Assembly (NCBI RefSeq): GCF_004354015.1
Contig: NZ_SMRU01000013.1
Span: forward strand, 62,001-126,000
DNA from: Arthrobacter terricola
GTDB taxonomy: Bacteria > Actinomycetota > Actinomycetes > Actinomycetales > Micrococcaceae
Direction: 5' to 3'
DNA length: 64,000 nucleotides
A program made the translations under genes and the position numbers. The notes below the pieces were generated by a model. The model searched no databases and was not told the DNA's origin. It worked only from the letters and a program-made list of their open reading frames with translations. Numbering within the stretch: position 1 is the first letter of the stretch; each line of letters starts with the position of its first letter. Positions 15,979-25,118 of this stretch are shown here, one piece after another.

Positions 15979-17157
15979 TCAGCGTGTGGGAAGGGGCGTG
16001 GGAGTCGGCGCCGGAAGCTCGGCGATGTTTCTGTAGATCTTGGAGTTGGCCGTGGTGTGCCCGTGGTCGTCGGTGACGTATACCTCGATGGCAAAGGTGC
16101 TGTCGTCGTGGTCCAGGGTGAACGCAATTGTGGGGTTTTTGACGGTTATTGTGCCTTGGGAGACGATTCGGCCGTACCTCTGCTCAGGAACACTGAGGTC
16201 GGCGCCATGCTGCGCGGGGTCGCGGATGAAATATCGGACGGTGTAGGGCCCTGAGGGTAGGGACCGCATGATTGGGAAGAAGGTGAAGTCCCTCGTGCCG
16301 GTGCTGGGATACACCGTCGCATGCCACTGGTAGCTGGCGATGTCGGGGGTAAGCGCGTCGTTGAGGTCGCGGATGCCAGTACGGTTCGTTTCGGCGTCAA
16401 AGCTGCGGTTGGCGTCAAAGCTGCGGCTGTGACCGAGGCCTTTGGCGACGGGTCCGAGGCCGAAACCGAGGCTTAGGCCGAGACCGATCGACACCACCGG
16501 GAGGATGATCGCCCACATGCGCGCGCGGTGCCGCAGGCCTGTTCGCATGGCGTCCCGATGCATCGAGAGCGTGTACGGTACGACGCCTGTGGGTATGGCT
16601 CTCGAGTACGGGCTGTAGCCAGCGCGGGCCCAGGCCTCGATGTATGCGGCGCGCGGTGGCAAAGGGGCTTGTGTCCCTCCGGCAGGGTTCCAGTAGGACA
16701 GGAATGGCAGCGGCAGGTCCCGGAGCCGGTCGTATGCGTCCTTGGTGGTGAAGGTGGGCACCATGCGGTACTGAACTCCCCCGCGGGCGTAGTGCTGGTG
16801 GAGGTAGGCGTGGAAGTCTTCAAGATGCGTGCGGTCGACCCTGATGTGGACGACGAATGCCCTCGTGACGATTGCTTCGAACTTGGTGAGCGTGACCCAC
16901 TCCCCCGCATACCAAAGCAGGACGGCACCTGAGATAGCCGAGATTATTGATCCCGCCAGGATGAGTCCCTCGACCCAAGCCGGGATGATCGTGCTGTCGC
17001 TATCGTTGACAACGATCGAGGCGGCAACCGCTGCAACCGCCATCACCACCAGGCCGGCACCGAGGACAGCACCGGCCCAGCGCGGCATCCGCAATGCGCG
17101 AATCTGGACTGGCAGATCGTCCTCGCGAAAGTGATCCCCGGAATTCGGAACGAACAT
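15979..17157 (-). CDS. Membrane protein of unknown function
   Basis: About 392 residues from ATG 17157 (an earlier start at 17169 adds four). Two hydrophobic helices at about 30-85 (WAGAVLGAGLVVMAVAAVAA and LILAGSIISAISGAVLLWYA), a cytoplasmic region of about 130 residues, a third helix (MWAIILPVVSIGLGLSLGFG) and an external C-terminal domain of about 150 residues rich in beta-strand-type sequence, ending in a Pro/Thr tail. A short internal repeat, SRSFDANRSFDAE, follows TM3. No family is recognised. It is a single gene with no obvious operon partner. Confidence 0.6.
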   Translation of the reverse strand: MFVPNSGDHFREDDLPVQIRALRMPRWAGAVLGAGLVVMAVAAVAASIVVNDSDSTIIPAWVEGLILAGSIISAISGAVLLWYAGEWVTLTKFEAIVTRAFVVHIRVDRTHLEDFHAYLHQHYARGGVQYRMVPTFTTKDAYDRLRDLPLPFLSYWNPAGGTQAPLPPRAAYIEAWARAGYSPYSRAIPTGVVPYTLSMHRDAMRTGLRHRARMWAIILPVVSIGLGLSLGFGLGPVAKGLGHSRSFDANRSFDAETNRTGIRDLNDALTPDIASYQWHATVYPSTGTRDFTFFPIMRSLPSGPYTVRYFIRDPAQHGADLSVPEQRYGRIVSQGTITVKNPTIAFTLDHDDSTFAIEVYVTDDHGHTTANSKIYRNIAELPAPTPTPLPTR

Positions 17158-17289
17158 CGCTACCCCCAACGTTCAGTGGGAAAGGCCCCGAGCACGATGC
17201 TGTCATAATCCGCTCCGTCTGGAAGGTCGATTGACGAATCTTGGGCAATTCTTAGACAAAAGCTTGCACTGTCACGCAGTGTCCGGCAT

Positions 17290-17724
17290 TTAACCTTGCG
17301 AATCGGGTTGCGAAGTATGTTGGGGGACATGAAGCTCGCTGGACTTCTCAGCCAAAGTCTTCTCCCGACGCCACGCCAGCCCACCAATGGCAGCCGCGGC
17401 ACTCGCCGTGACAACCTCGGTCCACCATGGCCACTGTGTATCCGAACCCGATGCCAAAGCCATAAGGATCAGCAGAGTCAAAGCTCCGGTTGTGGTGGCA
17501 GCAATGGCTTTCTCAAAGCCGGGTCGAACTGTGACCAGCCGAACGACGCCAAGGGTGAAGACCACAATGATGAAACCCGACGGGGCACCGACGAACGCAC
17601 CGCCGAGTCCGCCGAATACCAACAATCCCGGGCCGCTGGTTGCGCTCAAAGAAAGAATCACCAACACATACGTGCACCCAAATCCGGCACCAAAGATCAG
17701 CCCTCGGGACATTAATCTATTCAT
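17290..17724 (-). CDS. Four-helix membrane protein, paralogue B (copy 2)
   Basis: 144 residues from ATG 17724, preceded by AAGGAAACG; the frame extends to 17823, but the homology to copy 1 (2650-3093) starts at about this Met. It has four hydrophobic helices and a polar tail, and shares GAGFGCTY, GPGLLVFGGLGGAFVG and a similar last helix with copy 1. Function unknown. It lies 117 bp downstream of paralogue A copy 2 on the same strand, so the gene order is A-B here and B-A in copy 1. Confidence 0.65.
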   Translation of the reverse strand: MNRLMSRGLIFGAGFGCTYVLVILSLSATSGPGLLVFGGLGGAFVGAPSGFIIVVFTLGVVRLVTVRPGFEKAIAATTTGALTLLILMALASGSDTQWPWWTEVVTASAAAAIGGLAWRREKTLAEKSSELHVPQHTSQPDSQG

Positions 17725-17841
17725 CGTTTCCTTAATGCGGTGCGACATAACGGGATTCAACAAGCTGGCATAAGCGGGATTCACGCGAGGGCAGCTGACC
17801 GATTCATTCAGACCTTGGTGCACAACAGACGGACAACGAGG

Positions 17842-18120
17842 TCAGACTGAATCGCCGGCAGATCGCGACGTCCGCAAGGCATCATGCTTCACCCAACTAT
17901 TGACGAGGAAGAAATCGAAGGCGGCGTCACCGGCCGCGACGGCGAGAAAGATCCATCCCGGTGCGCCTGTTGTGAAAACCCAGATTCCGGCTGCCACCAA
18001 AACCGCAGCCATTGCGTAGTTATAGATGCGTCGTCCCGCTGTTGCCCTGCGCGCTTCCGCCATTTCGAGCATATATTTCAGTATGATGTTCTTCCTGGGT
18101 TCGTTCCCCAACACAGCCAT
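17842..18120 (-). CDS. Small two-helix membrane protein, paralogue A (copy 2)
   Basis: 92 residues from ATG 18120 (CCGGAACT upstream). The order of conserved blocks is that of copy 1 at 2203-2520: ILKYMLEMAEARRAT, RRIYNYAMAA, GAPGWIFLAV and DFFLVNSWVK. Two hydrophobic helices span about residues 33-75. Function unknown. The tail differs from copy 1 and is shorter. The 54-bp element (18362-18415) lies 242 bp upstream. Confidence 0.7.
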   Translation of the reverse strand: MAVLGNEPRKNIILKYMLEMAEARRATAGRRIYNYAMAAVLVAAGIWVFTTGAPGWIFLAVAAGDAAFDFFLVNSWVKHDALRTSRSAGDSV

Positions 18121-18361
18121 AGTTCCGGCCCACTGTTAATCCAGCCCGCCGCTGCGGGACATACGAATTCCTCACGTCAACACCTCCGGGACTTCGGATT
18201 TGCTGGGGGCCGCGATAGCCCTGCCGGCGGTGACCAACGGAGTCGGCACGACGGCGACGACTATGACTGCCAATGTCTTATCAAAGCTTCCCCTTTTGCC
18301 TGCGGCGTCTTCGTGTGAGTAAGGCTAGGGTCGAAATTGTCAACTAGGTGACCAGCACCCG
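18121..18361. other. Gap upstream of paralogue A copy 2
   Basis: No gene of normal size is seen. On the minus strand there is a short frame with a possible TTG start near 18272, reading AVIVVAVVPTPLVTAGRAIA before a stop about 12 residues later; it looks like a signal peptide and could be a tiny peptide gene or a remnant. Confidence 0.3.
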
Positions 18362-18415
18362 GAATTAGGTGCCGACGAAAGCCAAATTGAGTGGTCATCA
18401 AGCGCTTGATGAGTG
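18362..18415. repeat. 54-bp element, copy 2
   Basis: Matches 2581-2634 at about 44 of 54 positions. This copy contains a perfect 18-bp palindrome, TCATCAAGCGCTTGATGA (18395-18412), of which copy 1 keeps only one arm. Both copies lie upstream of an A paralogue on the minus strand. Confidence 0.6.
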
Positions 18416-18555
18416 TTCGTCGCCCCAACGGTGCGCGCGAACCAAATATTCGGCGGGCCCAACACCGGTCCGGGAGCAGCTAGCAGACTCAAGCCTTCCG
18501 TCGCAGAGCACGTCGACCGGCAACGACGTGAACTTGAGGGCATAGCGCTACGATC

Positions 18556-18569
18556 TGTCTGACCAGACA
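18556..18569. promoter_or_regulatory. Inverted repeat upstream of the HNH gene
   Basis: TGTCTGACCAGACA has exact TGTCTG/CAGACA arms and ends 43 bp before the HNH nuclease start, a suitable place for a dimeric regulator. No clear -35/-10 pair could be placed around it. Confidence 0.35.
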
Positions 18570-18612
18570 CGCCAATGGCGGTATCTACTGCGCCGCAATC
18601 ATTAGGGGCACA

Positions 18613-19203
18613 ATGTTGGAACTGAAGCGCATCTATTGGACCCGCAAGTCGCTCCGCCTCGGAACGCTCTGCACAGTTGCGTGGCTGTTTGCCGGTGCTG
18701 TCTTCGCCGCCGCCACGCATGCTTCGATGAGCCAGCGACCCACCTCATTTATCGACGTCTTGGGTCCGATACTCAATGCCGCCCTGGCCGCGGTCGCGTT
18801 GCCCGGTGCTATCTTCATCGTCCTCGTTGGCGTTGCCGTCGTCATACGTGCCAACGACGTCCGGCGTCGCGACCCGCTCCGTCGTTTCACGCGTCAACAG
18901 CGCCGGGAAGGAATGGCACGAGCCGACGGGCAGTGCGAACTGGAGGCCGGCCTTCACCGTCGGTGTTTGCGCCCTGCGGAACATGGGGACCATTTCTACC
19001 CGTGGTCCAAGGGAGGCACAACTTCGCTCCAAAACTTCGTGGCCGCGTGCAGCCGATGCAACCATGCCAAAGGGGCTCGGATCCCATCGCCGGGTCAACA
19101 GAAGAGGTTGGAGCAACGGCGGCTCGCCTACATCAGCACCAACGACGCTATCCGGGTGGGCGAGCGTAGGGAGTTGACTGGCGTTTTCAAGAATCTCACC
19201 TAG
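18613..19203 (+). CDS. Membrane-anchored HNH endonuclease
   Basis: 196 residues from ATG 18613, with AGGGG five bases upstream. Two hydrophobic helices (about residues 17-38 and 46-80) are followed by a basic linker (RRRDPLRRFTRQQRREGMAR) and a C-terminal HNH module: CELEAG...CLRP, HGDHFYPWSKGGTTSLQN (the H..DH core), then CSRCNHAKG. The four cysteines suggest a zinc-stabilised HNH fold. HNH enzymes cut DNA; tethering to the membrane is unusual and hints at action on entering DNA. Neighbours are the paralogue pair and the PLD-helicase, so a role in defence is possible but unproven. Confidence 0.75.
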   Translation: MLELKRIYWTRKSLRLGTLCTVAWLFAGAVFAAATHASMSQRPTSFIDVLGPILNAALAAVALPGAIFIVLVGVAVVIRANDVRRRDPLRRFTRQQRREGMARADGQCELEAGLHRRCLRPAEHGDHFYPWSKGGTTSLQNFVAACSRCNHAKGARIPSPGQQKRLEQRRLAYISTNDAIRVGERRELTGVFKNLT

Positions 19204-19573
19204 AGTTTTCCAGCCCGGCTCCAACGTCAATGCAGTAGGTTGCGCGGAGTGAGACTCGCGGGGTACTTACCAACCGTTCGCGCTCCTCGAAAGGCTCCTG
19301 GACGCGTTGAACGAGCGGTTGCCGGAGCCGCTCCGACAAATATCAAATCGGAGACCGTGTTCGAAGATAGTCATAGACACCGCATGCGCGAGGCCCAGGG
19401 TCCTTGCCCACTACTTTCATCGCTTCCTCACGAGCCGCAGCCCTTGATCATTTTCGCGAGGCCTTCTTGATCATCCGAAAAATCTTGCGTCGATCGCACT
19501 GGCTGAAGGCTCGGCTGTAGCTGAGGTCCGAAACCCCCCCTATCCCAAGACCCGCGACCCCATAGGTCGTCCG
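19204..19573. other. Gap between the HNH and helicase genes (370 bp)
   Basis: Two convergent genes end here. I see no convincing coding frame, tRNA or strong terminator; the region is of lower coding quality than its neighbours. A pair of TTGATCAT/TGATCATC-like words near 19445-19475 is the only short pattern noted. Confidence 0.4.
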
Positions 19574-22500
19574 CTATTGCGCCACGGCAGCAGCCGTCGC
19601 GAACACGTCTCCCGGCATAGGCCGGTGCAGCCGCCACTTGATCGCAATCGGTTTCTCCCCCGTGTGCTCGACGTAGTCCACCTGCCCCAAGCAAGTGTAG
19701 GGAACGGTGAGGCCTGTCTCATCCTCAGCGGTGTCCCTGGTGAATAGCAGGATATGCGACTCATGTTTCAGTCTGTCCAAGTACCGTTTTCCCGTCGGGC
19801 TACTGGGCGATGTCGCATTCTGTGATTCCCAATGAAAGAGCTCCGGGCCGATCGCATAGTCCCGATACATCGTCGTCGCCGAATGCTTCCTGTCGTCCTT
19901 GTTTAGAGTGACAAAGAAGGCGTCCGTCGACGTCCCCGGACACCAGGCAACGCCCTCCCTATGCTGAACGTTCTTGCCAAGCTCCAGCGAACCGTACTCA
20001 AGCGCCGCGAGAATTTCCTCCCGTCGATATGTCGCGTGAGAGAGCAGCGGAATATGCTGCAGCCCTGCGCCCAAGCCCCTGGCAGCATGCCTCGAGGCGG
20101 CAACGCCGAGCTTCATGAGCTGGCGGATCTCGCTGCAAACAAACTGGTAGCTGCGCAGATAGTCCAGTCCGGCGTCGTACGTCTTAAAATCGCCGCCGTC
20201 GTCCCAAAGGGTATAGAAAAGCATCCGCGCGAACGTCTGTTCGCGGACTCCAAGTTCCGCATACCGCGGCGCGTCAGGGGCGACCAGCATCGAGTATGCA
20301 TCGGCGCGTTCCGGGTCGTCCACGTGGATGAGTGCGGCCATACGGCCGAGGAGCCGCTGCTCGCTGGCCTCCGAGAGCTCCCGGATTTTCCCCGTCAGGA
20401 CTGCCTCCAACGGTGAGAACCCTTCGATCAGCCCTGCCTGCCGGAGGTAGCCTGTCCATGAATCGCGTGTGGACCGGTAAATCAATTTGAGGTCATTCCC
20501 GGACTGCTCGAGGTATGCCTCCAGGTCAATCTCTGCATAGGAGGCGATGTCCTGGACGAGCTGGGTCCGGTTGAACCGCAGCTGGGCCTTGATGTTGTCC
20601 AGAACGACCTTCTGCGCCACGCGGTCCAGCACGATCTGCGAACCCGATGGCAGGTATGGAAATTCATCCTCGATAGCCTTCTCCAGCTCCTTCCGCCCAT
20701 AGCCGGTGAGCGCCCGGTAGCGAAGATCGAAACGAAACTCGCGACGTTGTTGGCCGATGAAATCCATCACCGTCAGTACGGCTTTGTCCTCGGCGCGGCG
20801 CAGGCCCCTCCCGAGCTGCTGGAGAAAGATCGTTGCACTCTGTGTTGGCCGGAGCATCAAGATGGTATCAACCTGCGGCAGATCAAGGCCTTCGTTGAAA
20901 AGATCGACGGCGAAGATACAGTTGATTTCCCGGTCGCGGAGCCGGCTCAGGGCAAGTTCGCGTTCGACATCGTCGGTACTGCCGTCAACGGCAACAGACG
21001 CAATACCAGCACCGTTGAAGACTTCGGCCATATACCGCGCGTGCTGCACCGAAACGCAGAAGCCGATCGCGCGCATGTACTCAATGCTCGGGACTTTGTC
21101 CCGGAGCTCCCGTATGACCTTTGCGGCACGGGCATCGTTGCCCGTGTACAGGCGGTCGAGCTGGGCACTGTCGTAGTTGCCGCGCTTCCATTCAACCTGG
21201 GTGAGGTCGACGTCGTCGGACACGCCAAAGTAGTGGAAAGGCACCAACAGATCGGCGTCGAGGGCGTCCCAGAGCCGGAGTTCGCTGGCCGTGCGTCCGC
21301 CAAAGAATTCCTTGGCCACATCGCCGCCATCACCACGCTCTGGTGTCGCCGTGAGGCCAAGTAGCTGTTGCGGCTGGAGGTACTCGAGCAGCAACCGGTA
21401 GGTCGGAGCCATGGCATGGTGGAACTCATCGATCACGAGTACGTCGAATTGATCCGACTTGAGTGCCTCTACACCCAGAGAAGATAGGGATTGGACGGAG
21501 GCAAACAGGTGTCTCCACTCTTGCGGCTTGTGGTCGCCGACGTAGAGCTCGCCGAAGGCACCGTCCTGCATCACATCGCGATACGTCCGCAACGACTGTT
21601 TCAGGATTTCCTGCCGGTGTGCCACAAACAGGAGCGTCAAGTTGCGGCCGGCCGCTTCGCAAAGCCGTTTGTAATCGAGGGCAGCGATGACGGTTTTGCC
21701 TGTGCCGGTGGCAGCGACCAAGAGGTTCCGGTTGTATCCCTTGGACCGCTCTGCCTCGAGGCCTTCCAGCATTTCTTCCTGATGGAGGAAGGGCTGGACT
21801 TCCAGGCCTGTGGCCGCGTCCGGGGCTGCAGTTCGCCTCCCGCCGTTGCGTTCCAGGGCTGCGTCAAGCTTGGCACCATCGGTGTCGGGATCGTAGCTCT
21901 GGAATGCTCGCTGTTCCCAGTAGCTGTCGAAAGTGACCTCGAACTTTTTTAGCAGGTCCGGCGTTGCGACAGAACTCAGGCGGACGTTCCATTCCAAGCC
22001 GTCTAGGAGCGCGGCCTGGCTGAGGTTGGAACTTCCAACGTAGGCGGTGTCGAATCCCGTGTTCCGCCGGAAGAGCCAAGCCTTGGCATGCAGACGCGTG
22101 GCCTGGGTTTGGTAATTGATCTTCACCTCGGCGCCGTAGCGCATGACGAGCTCATCAATCGCGCGGCGCTCCGTGGCACCCATATAGGTGGTCGTGATGA
22201 CCCTGAACTTGGCCCCACGCTCCCTGAGCTGCTCGAGAGCTGGTTGGAGCAACCTGAGGCCCGTCCACCGGACGAAGGCGCAAAGGAGATCGACAGTATT
22301 GGCTGACTCAATCTCAGTTCGCAACTCAGCGGCGAGATTGGGATCCTCCTTGCTGTTTGTGAGGAGTGCCGACTCGCTGAGCCTAGTGGTGGGGCGCCGC
22401 AGTTGCCGGCGTTTGAGGGCGTCGGGGCGGTGCAGGGAGAGGAGCTGTGTAGGGCCGTCAGCTATGTGGTCGGCGTGTTTGATCTCACTGAGCAGGCGGT

Positions 22501-22729
22501 TGGCGAGGAACACCCTGTCTTCCGGCTTCGCTGCGGATAATGCCCGGCGGACGACTCCTGCAACGTGACGTGAAAGAACGTCTGGGCTGTCATCATCTTC
22601 GACGACGGCCACCACCGGTTTTAGGTCCGGTACCAGCGCTAGCTTTCCCGCCAAGCCTTCTGTGTTCAGGAGTTCGTACAGTCCCTCAGGCAGCTTCGAA
22701 TCTGCCGGTCCCCCATCGAATGTAGTCAC
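19574..22729 (-). CDS. PLD-nuclease/SF2 helicase/DUF3427 protein
   Basis: 1051 residues from GTG 22729. In order: an N-terminal alpha-helical region; a phospholipase-D-like domain with LHAKAWLF (HxK motif at about 213-220) and SSNLSQAALL; SF2 helicase domains with AATGTGKT (about 339-346), a DEFH box, GLTATPERGDGG and the helicase C motif QLGRGLRR; and a DUF3427 C-terminus. Single-HKD proteins usually work as dimers. Proteins with this order are thought to act in DNA repair or defence, translocating on DNA and cutting it. It is encoded alone, beside a membrane HNH nuclease gene that is convergent with it. Confidence 0.85.
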   Translation of the reverse strand: MTTFDGGPADSKLPEGLYELLNTEGLAGKLALVPDLKPVVAVVEDDDSPDVLSRHVAGVVRRALSAAKPEDRVFLANRLLSEIKHADHIADGPTQLLSLHRPDALKRRQLRRPTTRLSESALLTNSKEDPNLAAELRTEIESANTVDLLCAFVRWTGLRLLQPALEQLRERGAKFRVITTTYMGATERRAIDELVMRYGAEVKINYQTQATRLHAKAWLFRRNTGFDTAYVGSSNLSQAALLDGLEWNVRLSSVATPDLLKKFEVTFDSYWEQRAFQSYDPDTDGAKLDAALERNGGRRTAAPDAATGLEVQPFLHQEEMLEGLEAERSKGYNRNLLVAATGTGKTVIAALDYKRLCEAAGRNLTLLFVAHRQEILKQSLRTYRDVMQDGAFGELYVGDHKPQEWRHLFASVQSLSSLGVEALKSDQFDVLVIDEFHHAMAPTYRLLLEYLQPQQLLGLTATPERGDGGDVAKEFFGGRTASELRLWDALDADLLVPFHYFGVSDDVDLTQVEWKRGNYDSAQLDRLYTGNDARAAKVIRELRDKVPSIEYMRAIGFCVSVQHARYMAEVFNGAGIASVAVDGSTDDVERELALSRLRDREINCIFAVDLFNEGLDLPQVDTILMLRPTQSATIFLQQLGRGLRRAEDKAVLTVMDFIGQQRREFRFDLRYRALTGYGRKELEKAIEDEFPYLPSGSQIVLDRVAQKVVLDNIKAQLRFNRTQLVQDIASYAEIDLEAYLEQSGNDLKLIYRSTRDSWTGYLRQAGLIEGFSPLEAVLTGKIRELSEASEQRLLGRMAALIHVDDPERADAYSMLVAPDAPRYAELGVREQTFARMLFYTLWDDGGDFKTYDAGLDYLRSYQFVCSEIRQLMKLGVAASRHAARGLGAGLQHIPLLSHATYRREEILAALEYGSLELGKNVQHREGVAWCPGTSTDAFFVTLNKDDRKHSATTMYRDYAIGPELFHWESQNATSPSSPTGKRYLDRLKHESHILLFTRDTAEDETGLTVPYTCLGQVDYVEHTGEKPIAIKWRLHRPMPGDVFATAAAVAQ

Positions 22730-22944
22730 TGCGCCAGGTTATTTGGTGGATCAGACAAAAACCAACAGCCTGAATTGTCCGTGGGTGTCATTTGTTATTA
22801 CCGACTACTATCTATCCGGACCCGCCCCCAACATAGCCCTCACAGACCCTCCCTCACGCCAAACAAATCAGGTAACTTAGTCCGCAGGACTCTGGCATAG
22901 GCGCCGTCCTCATACCCACCCCTTTTGAATGGATCCGCTCCCCC

Positions 22945-24180
22945 ATGTCTTCCGTCCTGCCCTTGCCTGCGCCCAAACGCTTCCCGATCGCCGCGATGCT
23001 GGTCCTTGCCACCACCGGTTTCATGGCCATCACCACGGAGCTTCTGACGTCGGGTCTGCTGCCCCAGATCAGCGTTGGCCTGGACGTGTCCGAGCCCGTG
23101 GCGGGTTACCTTGCGGCCGCTTATGCCGCCGTTATCGTGGTCACGGTGATCCCGGCCGCGCGTCTGCTGGCCAAGGTCCCGAAGAAGACCCTGCTCGTCT
23201 CACTCGTCCTCACCTTCGCGCTGAGCAACGTGCTCGTCGGGCTCGCCCCCAATTTCGCGGCGGCCATGGGCGGCCGACTTGTTGGTGGCCTGGCGCACGG
23301 CCTGCTCTGGACCACCATGGCGCCGTTCGTCTCACGCGTAGTCCCGGCCGACAAAGTAGGCAAAGCCCTAGCCATCGTCTTCAGCGGCAACAGCCTGGGC
23401 ATGGCCATCGGCGCTCCTGTCGGCACGGCCCTGGGCACCCTCCTCGGCTGGCGCGCGGCCTTCCTCTTCCTGGCCGGGTTCGGCCTGCTGCTGACCGGCC
23501 TGGCTCTCTGGCTGCTCCCCCAAGTCCGACGGATCCCCGACGCCGTCCGCCCCTCCATGCGCATGGCCATCGCCCAGCCTGGCGTGAAAGCGGTCGCGAT
23601 CGCCTGGCCACTGTTGGTGCTCGCGCACTTCGCGCTCTTCACCTACATCGCACCGTTCATCCGCGAAGCCGGCCTGCCCGACTACGCCATCAGCCTCTCG
23701 CTCACCGTCCTCGGAGCCTCCGGCCTCATCGGCATCTGGATCGCGGGCATCACCGTTGACTCCCGGCCCCGCCGTTCACTAATGATTACGACGGCGGCAA
23801 TCGCCATAGCGATGCTCCTCCTGCCGCTCGGCGGCGGAACGATCCCCGGCGCCATGGTCCTCATGACTGTCTGGGGCGCGGGCCTCGGCGCGATCGGCAT
23901 CTACAACCAGGCAGCCATCCTCCGCGCCGGAGGCGAATACCGGGATGCCGCCAACGGCCTCACCGTCCTCACCATCCAACTCGGCATCACCATCGGCGCC
24001 CTCTATGGCTCCGCCGCCTTGGTCCTGGCCGGACCACTCATGGTGCCGGTCGCCGCGGCGCTGCCGGTCGTCGTCGCGCTCGTCATCACGCTGGCCGGCA
24101 AGCGGCACGCCTACCCGCCCGGCCGGAAAGAATCCGGCCGGTCAGCACAGAAGGTCGAGGAAACGGTGGACCAGCACTAA
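22945..24180 (+). CDS. MFS transporter (DHA1, AraJ-like)
   Basis: 411 residues with twelve hydrophobic helices, typical DHA1 length. The first helices read FPIAAMLVLATTGFMAITTE then GLLPQISVGLDVSEP, as in AraJ/arabinose-efflux-type permeases; a basic loop (PKKTLL) between TM2 and TM3 replaces motif A. A Gly/Ala-rich TM5 (GNSLGMAIGAPVGTALGTLL) is motif C, typical of exporters. It most likely exports sugars, drugs or metabolites by proton antiport. It is divergent from the helicase gene over 215 bp. RBS is weak. Confidence 0.85.
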   Translation: MSSVLPLPAPKRFPIAAMLVLATTGFMAITTELLTSGLLPQISVGLDVSEPVAGYLAAAYAAVIVVTVIPAARLLAKVPKKTLLVSLVLTFALSNVLVGLAPNFAAAMGGRLVGGLAHGLLWTTMAPFVSRVVPADKVGKALAIVFSGNSLGMAIGAPVGTALGTLLGWRAAFLFLAGFGLLLTGLALWLLPQVRRIPDAVRPSMRMAIAQPGVKAVAIAWPLLVLAHFALFTYIAPFIREAGLPDYAISLSLTVLGASGLIGIWIAGITVDSRPRRSLMITTAAIAIAMLLLPLGGGTIPGAMVLMTVWGAGLGAIGIYNQAAILRAGGEYRDAANGLTVLTIQLGITIGALYGSAALVLAGPLMVPVAAALPVVVALVITLAGKRHAYPPGRKESGRSAQKVEETVDQH

Positions 24181-24541
24181 GCCGGTCTTGAGACAACGTT
24201 CGACGCTCACCCTAGCGCCGGGCTGGAAAACACGAGCTGACCGATGTCCCCTTCCCACAGGGGCTTCACCTGCCCTCAATGGAGCTCTCCGGTTTGACTT
24301 GCATCGGAGCGGATTGCTCTCTAGCGTGACCTGAACCGGGCGCCACTGACGAGTTGGTGTCGGTGTATTTGCTCTTTTTGAGCAGCCGAAAACTAAGAGT
24401 TTGGGGATCTTAGATGGTTCACGCAACACGCATTCGGAAACAACTCTGCACGAGGGGCTTCTTCGGTCCGATGGCCGCTATGGGATGCTCGGCCGCAATG
24501 GCCATTGCCGGATCTGTCATCGATTTCAATCGAGGTTGCTC
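24181..24541. other. Gap after the MFS gene (361 bp)
   Basis: No convincing gene. Around 24295-24335 the sequence GGTTTGACTTGCATCGGAG...CTCTAGCG looks like a promoter with a long spacer (TTGACT to TCTAGC, about 20 bp), the spacing used by MerR-type regulators. It could drive the membrane-protein gene that starts at 24542. Confidence 0.3.
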
Positions 24542-24919
24542 ATGAGCACAACAACGCATCTGACCGCGCGAGCCTATTGGCTGCCACTGTCAGCCTTGTT
24601 CGGTGTGACAATTAGCGTCGTGGCGATGACCGATCCTCCGTGGTCGGTGATTATGGTTGCCGCATTCCTGTTGTTTGTAGTCATACAAGGCATCCACTAT
24701 GGCCAGATCGGCCGCGAAATCCAGGGGAAGCTTGCTACGGCCGGTCCGGGAGTCGGTATTCTCGGTGCCGTATTCGGCGGTGCTGCTGTTCTCGTGCGCA
24801 GCACGCCGGTAGCCTTCTGGGCAGGGCCGGTCCTCGGATTGATCACCTTTGCAGGTACATATCTTTACCTTCAGCGATTCGGACGTTTCTACAGGAGATC
24901 TTCCGAAACGACATCATGA
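24542..24919 (+). CDS. Four-helix membrane protein of unknown function
   Basis: 125 residues from ATG 24542, with CGAGG seven bases upstream; a longer frame to 24401 has no RBS. Four hydrophobic helices fill most of it (WLPLSALFGVTISVVAM, WSVIMVAAFLLFVVIQGI, a Gly-rich VGILGAVFGGAAVLV and AGPVLGLITFAGTYLY), ending in RFGRFYRRSSETTS. No family is recognised. A strong terminator 23 bp after the stop makes it a single-gene or last-gene unit. Confidence 0.6.
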   Translation: MSTTTHLTARAYWLPLSALFGVTISVVAMTDPPWSVIMVAAFLLFVVIQGIHYGQIGREIQGKLATAGPGVGILGAVFGGAAVLVRSTPVAFWAGPVLGLITFAGTYLYLQRFGRFYRRSSETTS

Positions 24920-24941
24920 CAAATAGGTGATAAACATTGAA

Positions 24942-24977
24942 AAAGCCGCACTGGTGCCCAAGGCCCAGTGCGGCTTT
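24942..24977 (+). terminator. Intrinsic terminator
   Basis: AAAGCCGCACTGG (24942-24954) pairs perfectly with CCAGTGCGGCTTT (24965-24977), followed by CTTGTTG. The 13-bp stem with 10-base loop lies 22 bp after the membrane-protein gene. Confidence 0.85.
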
Positions 24978-25044
24978 CTTGTTGCGTCAGGGCAGCCACT
25001 AAAGTTTGAGCTTTTCAGCGCACTGCCCACGCTGGCTTAACCGC

Positions 25045-25111
25045 AAAAGCCCCCGCCACCCCTGGAGGTCCAGCACCGACAAACCGGAGCTGTGCCTGGG
25101 GTGGCGGGCTT
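25045..25111 (-). terminator. Stem-loop after the YceI gene
   Basis: On the minus strand AAGCCCGCCACCCC pairs with GGGGTGGC-GGGGGCTTTT across a loop of about 35 bases with a two-base bulge, directly after the YceI stop at 25119. Confidence 0.55.
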
Positions 25112-25118
25112 CGTGGGA

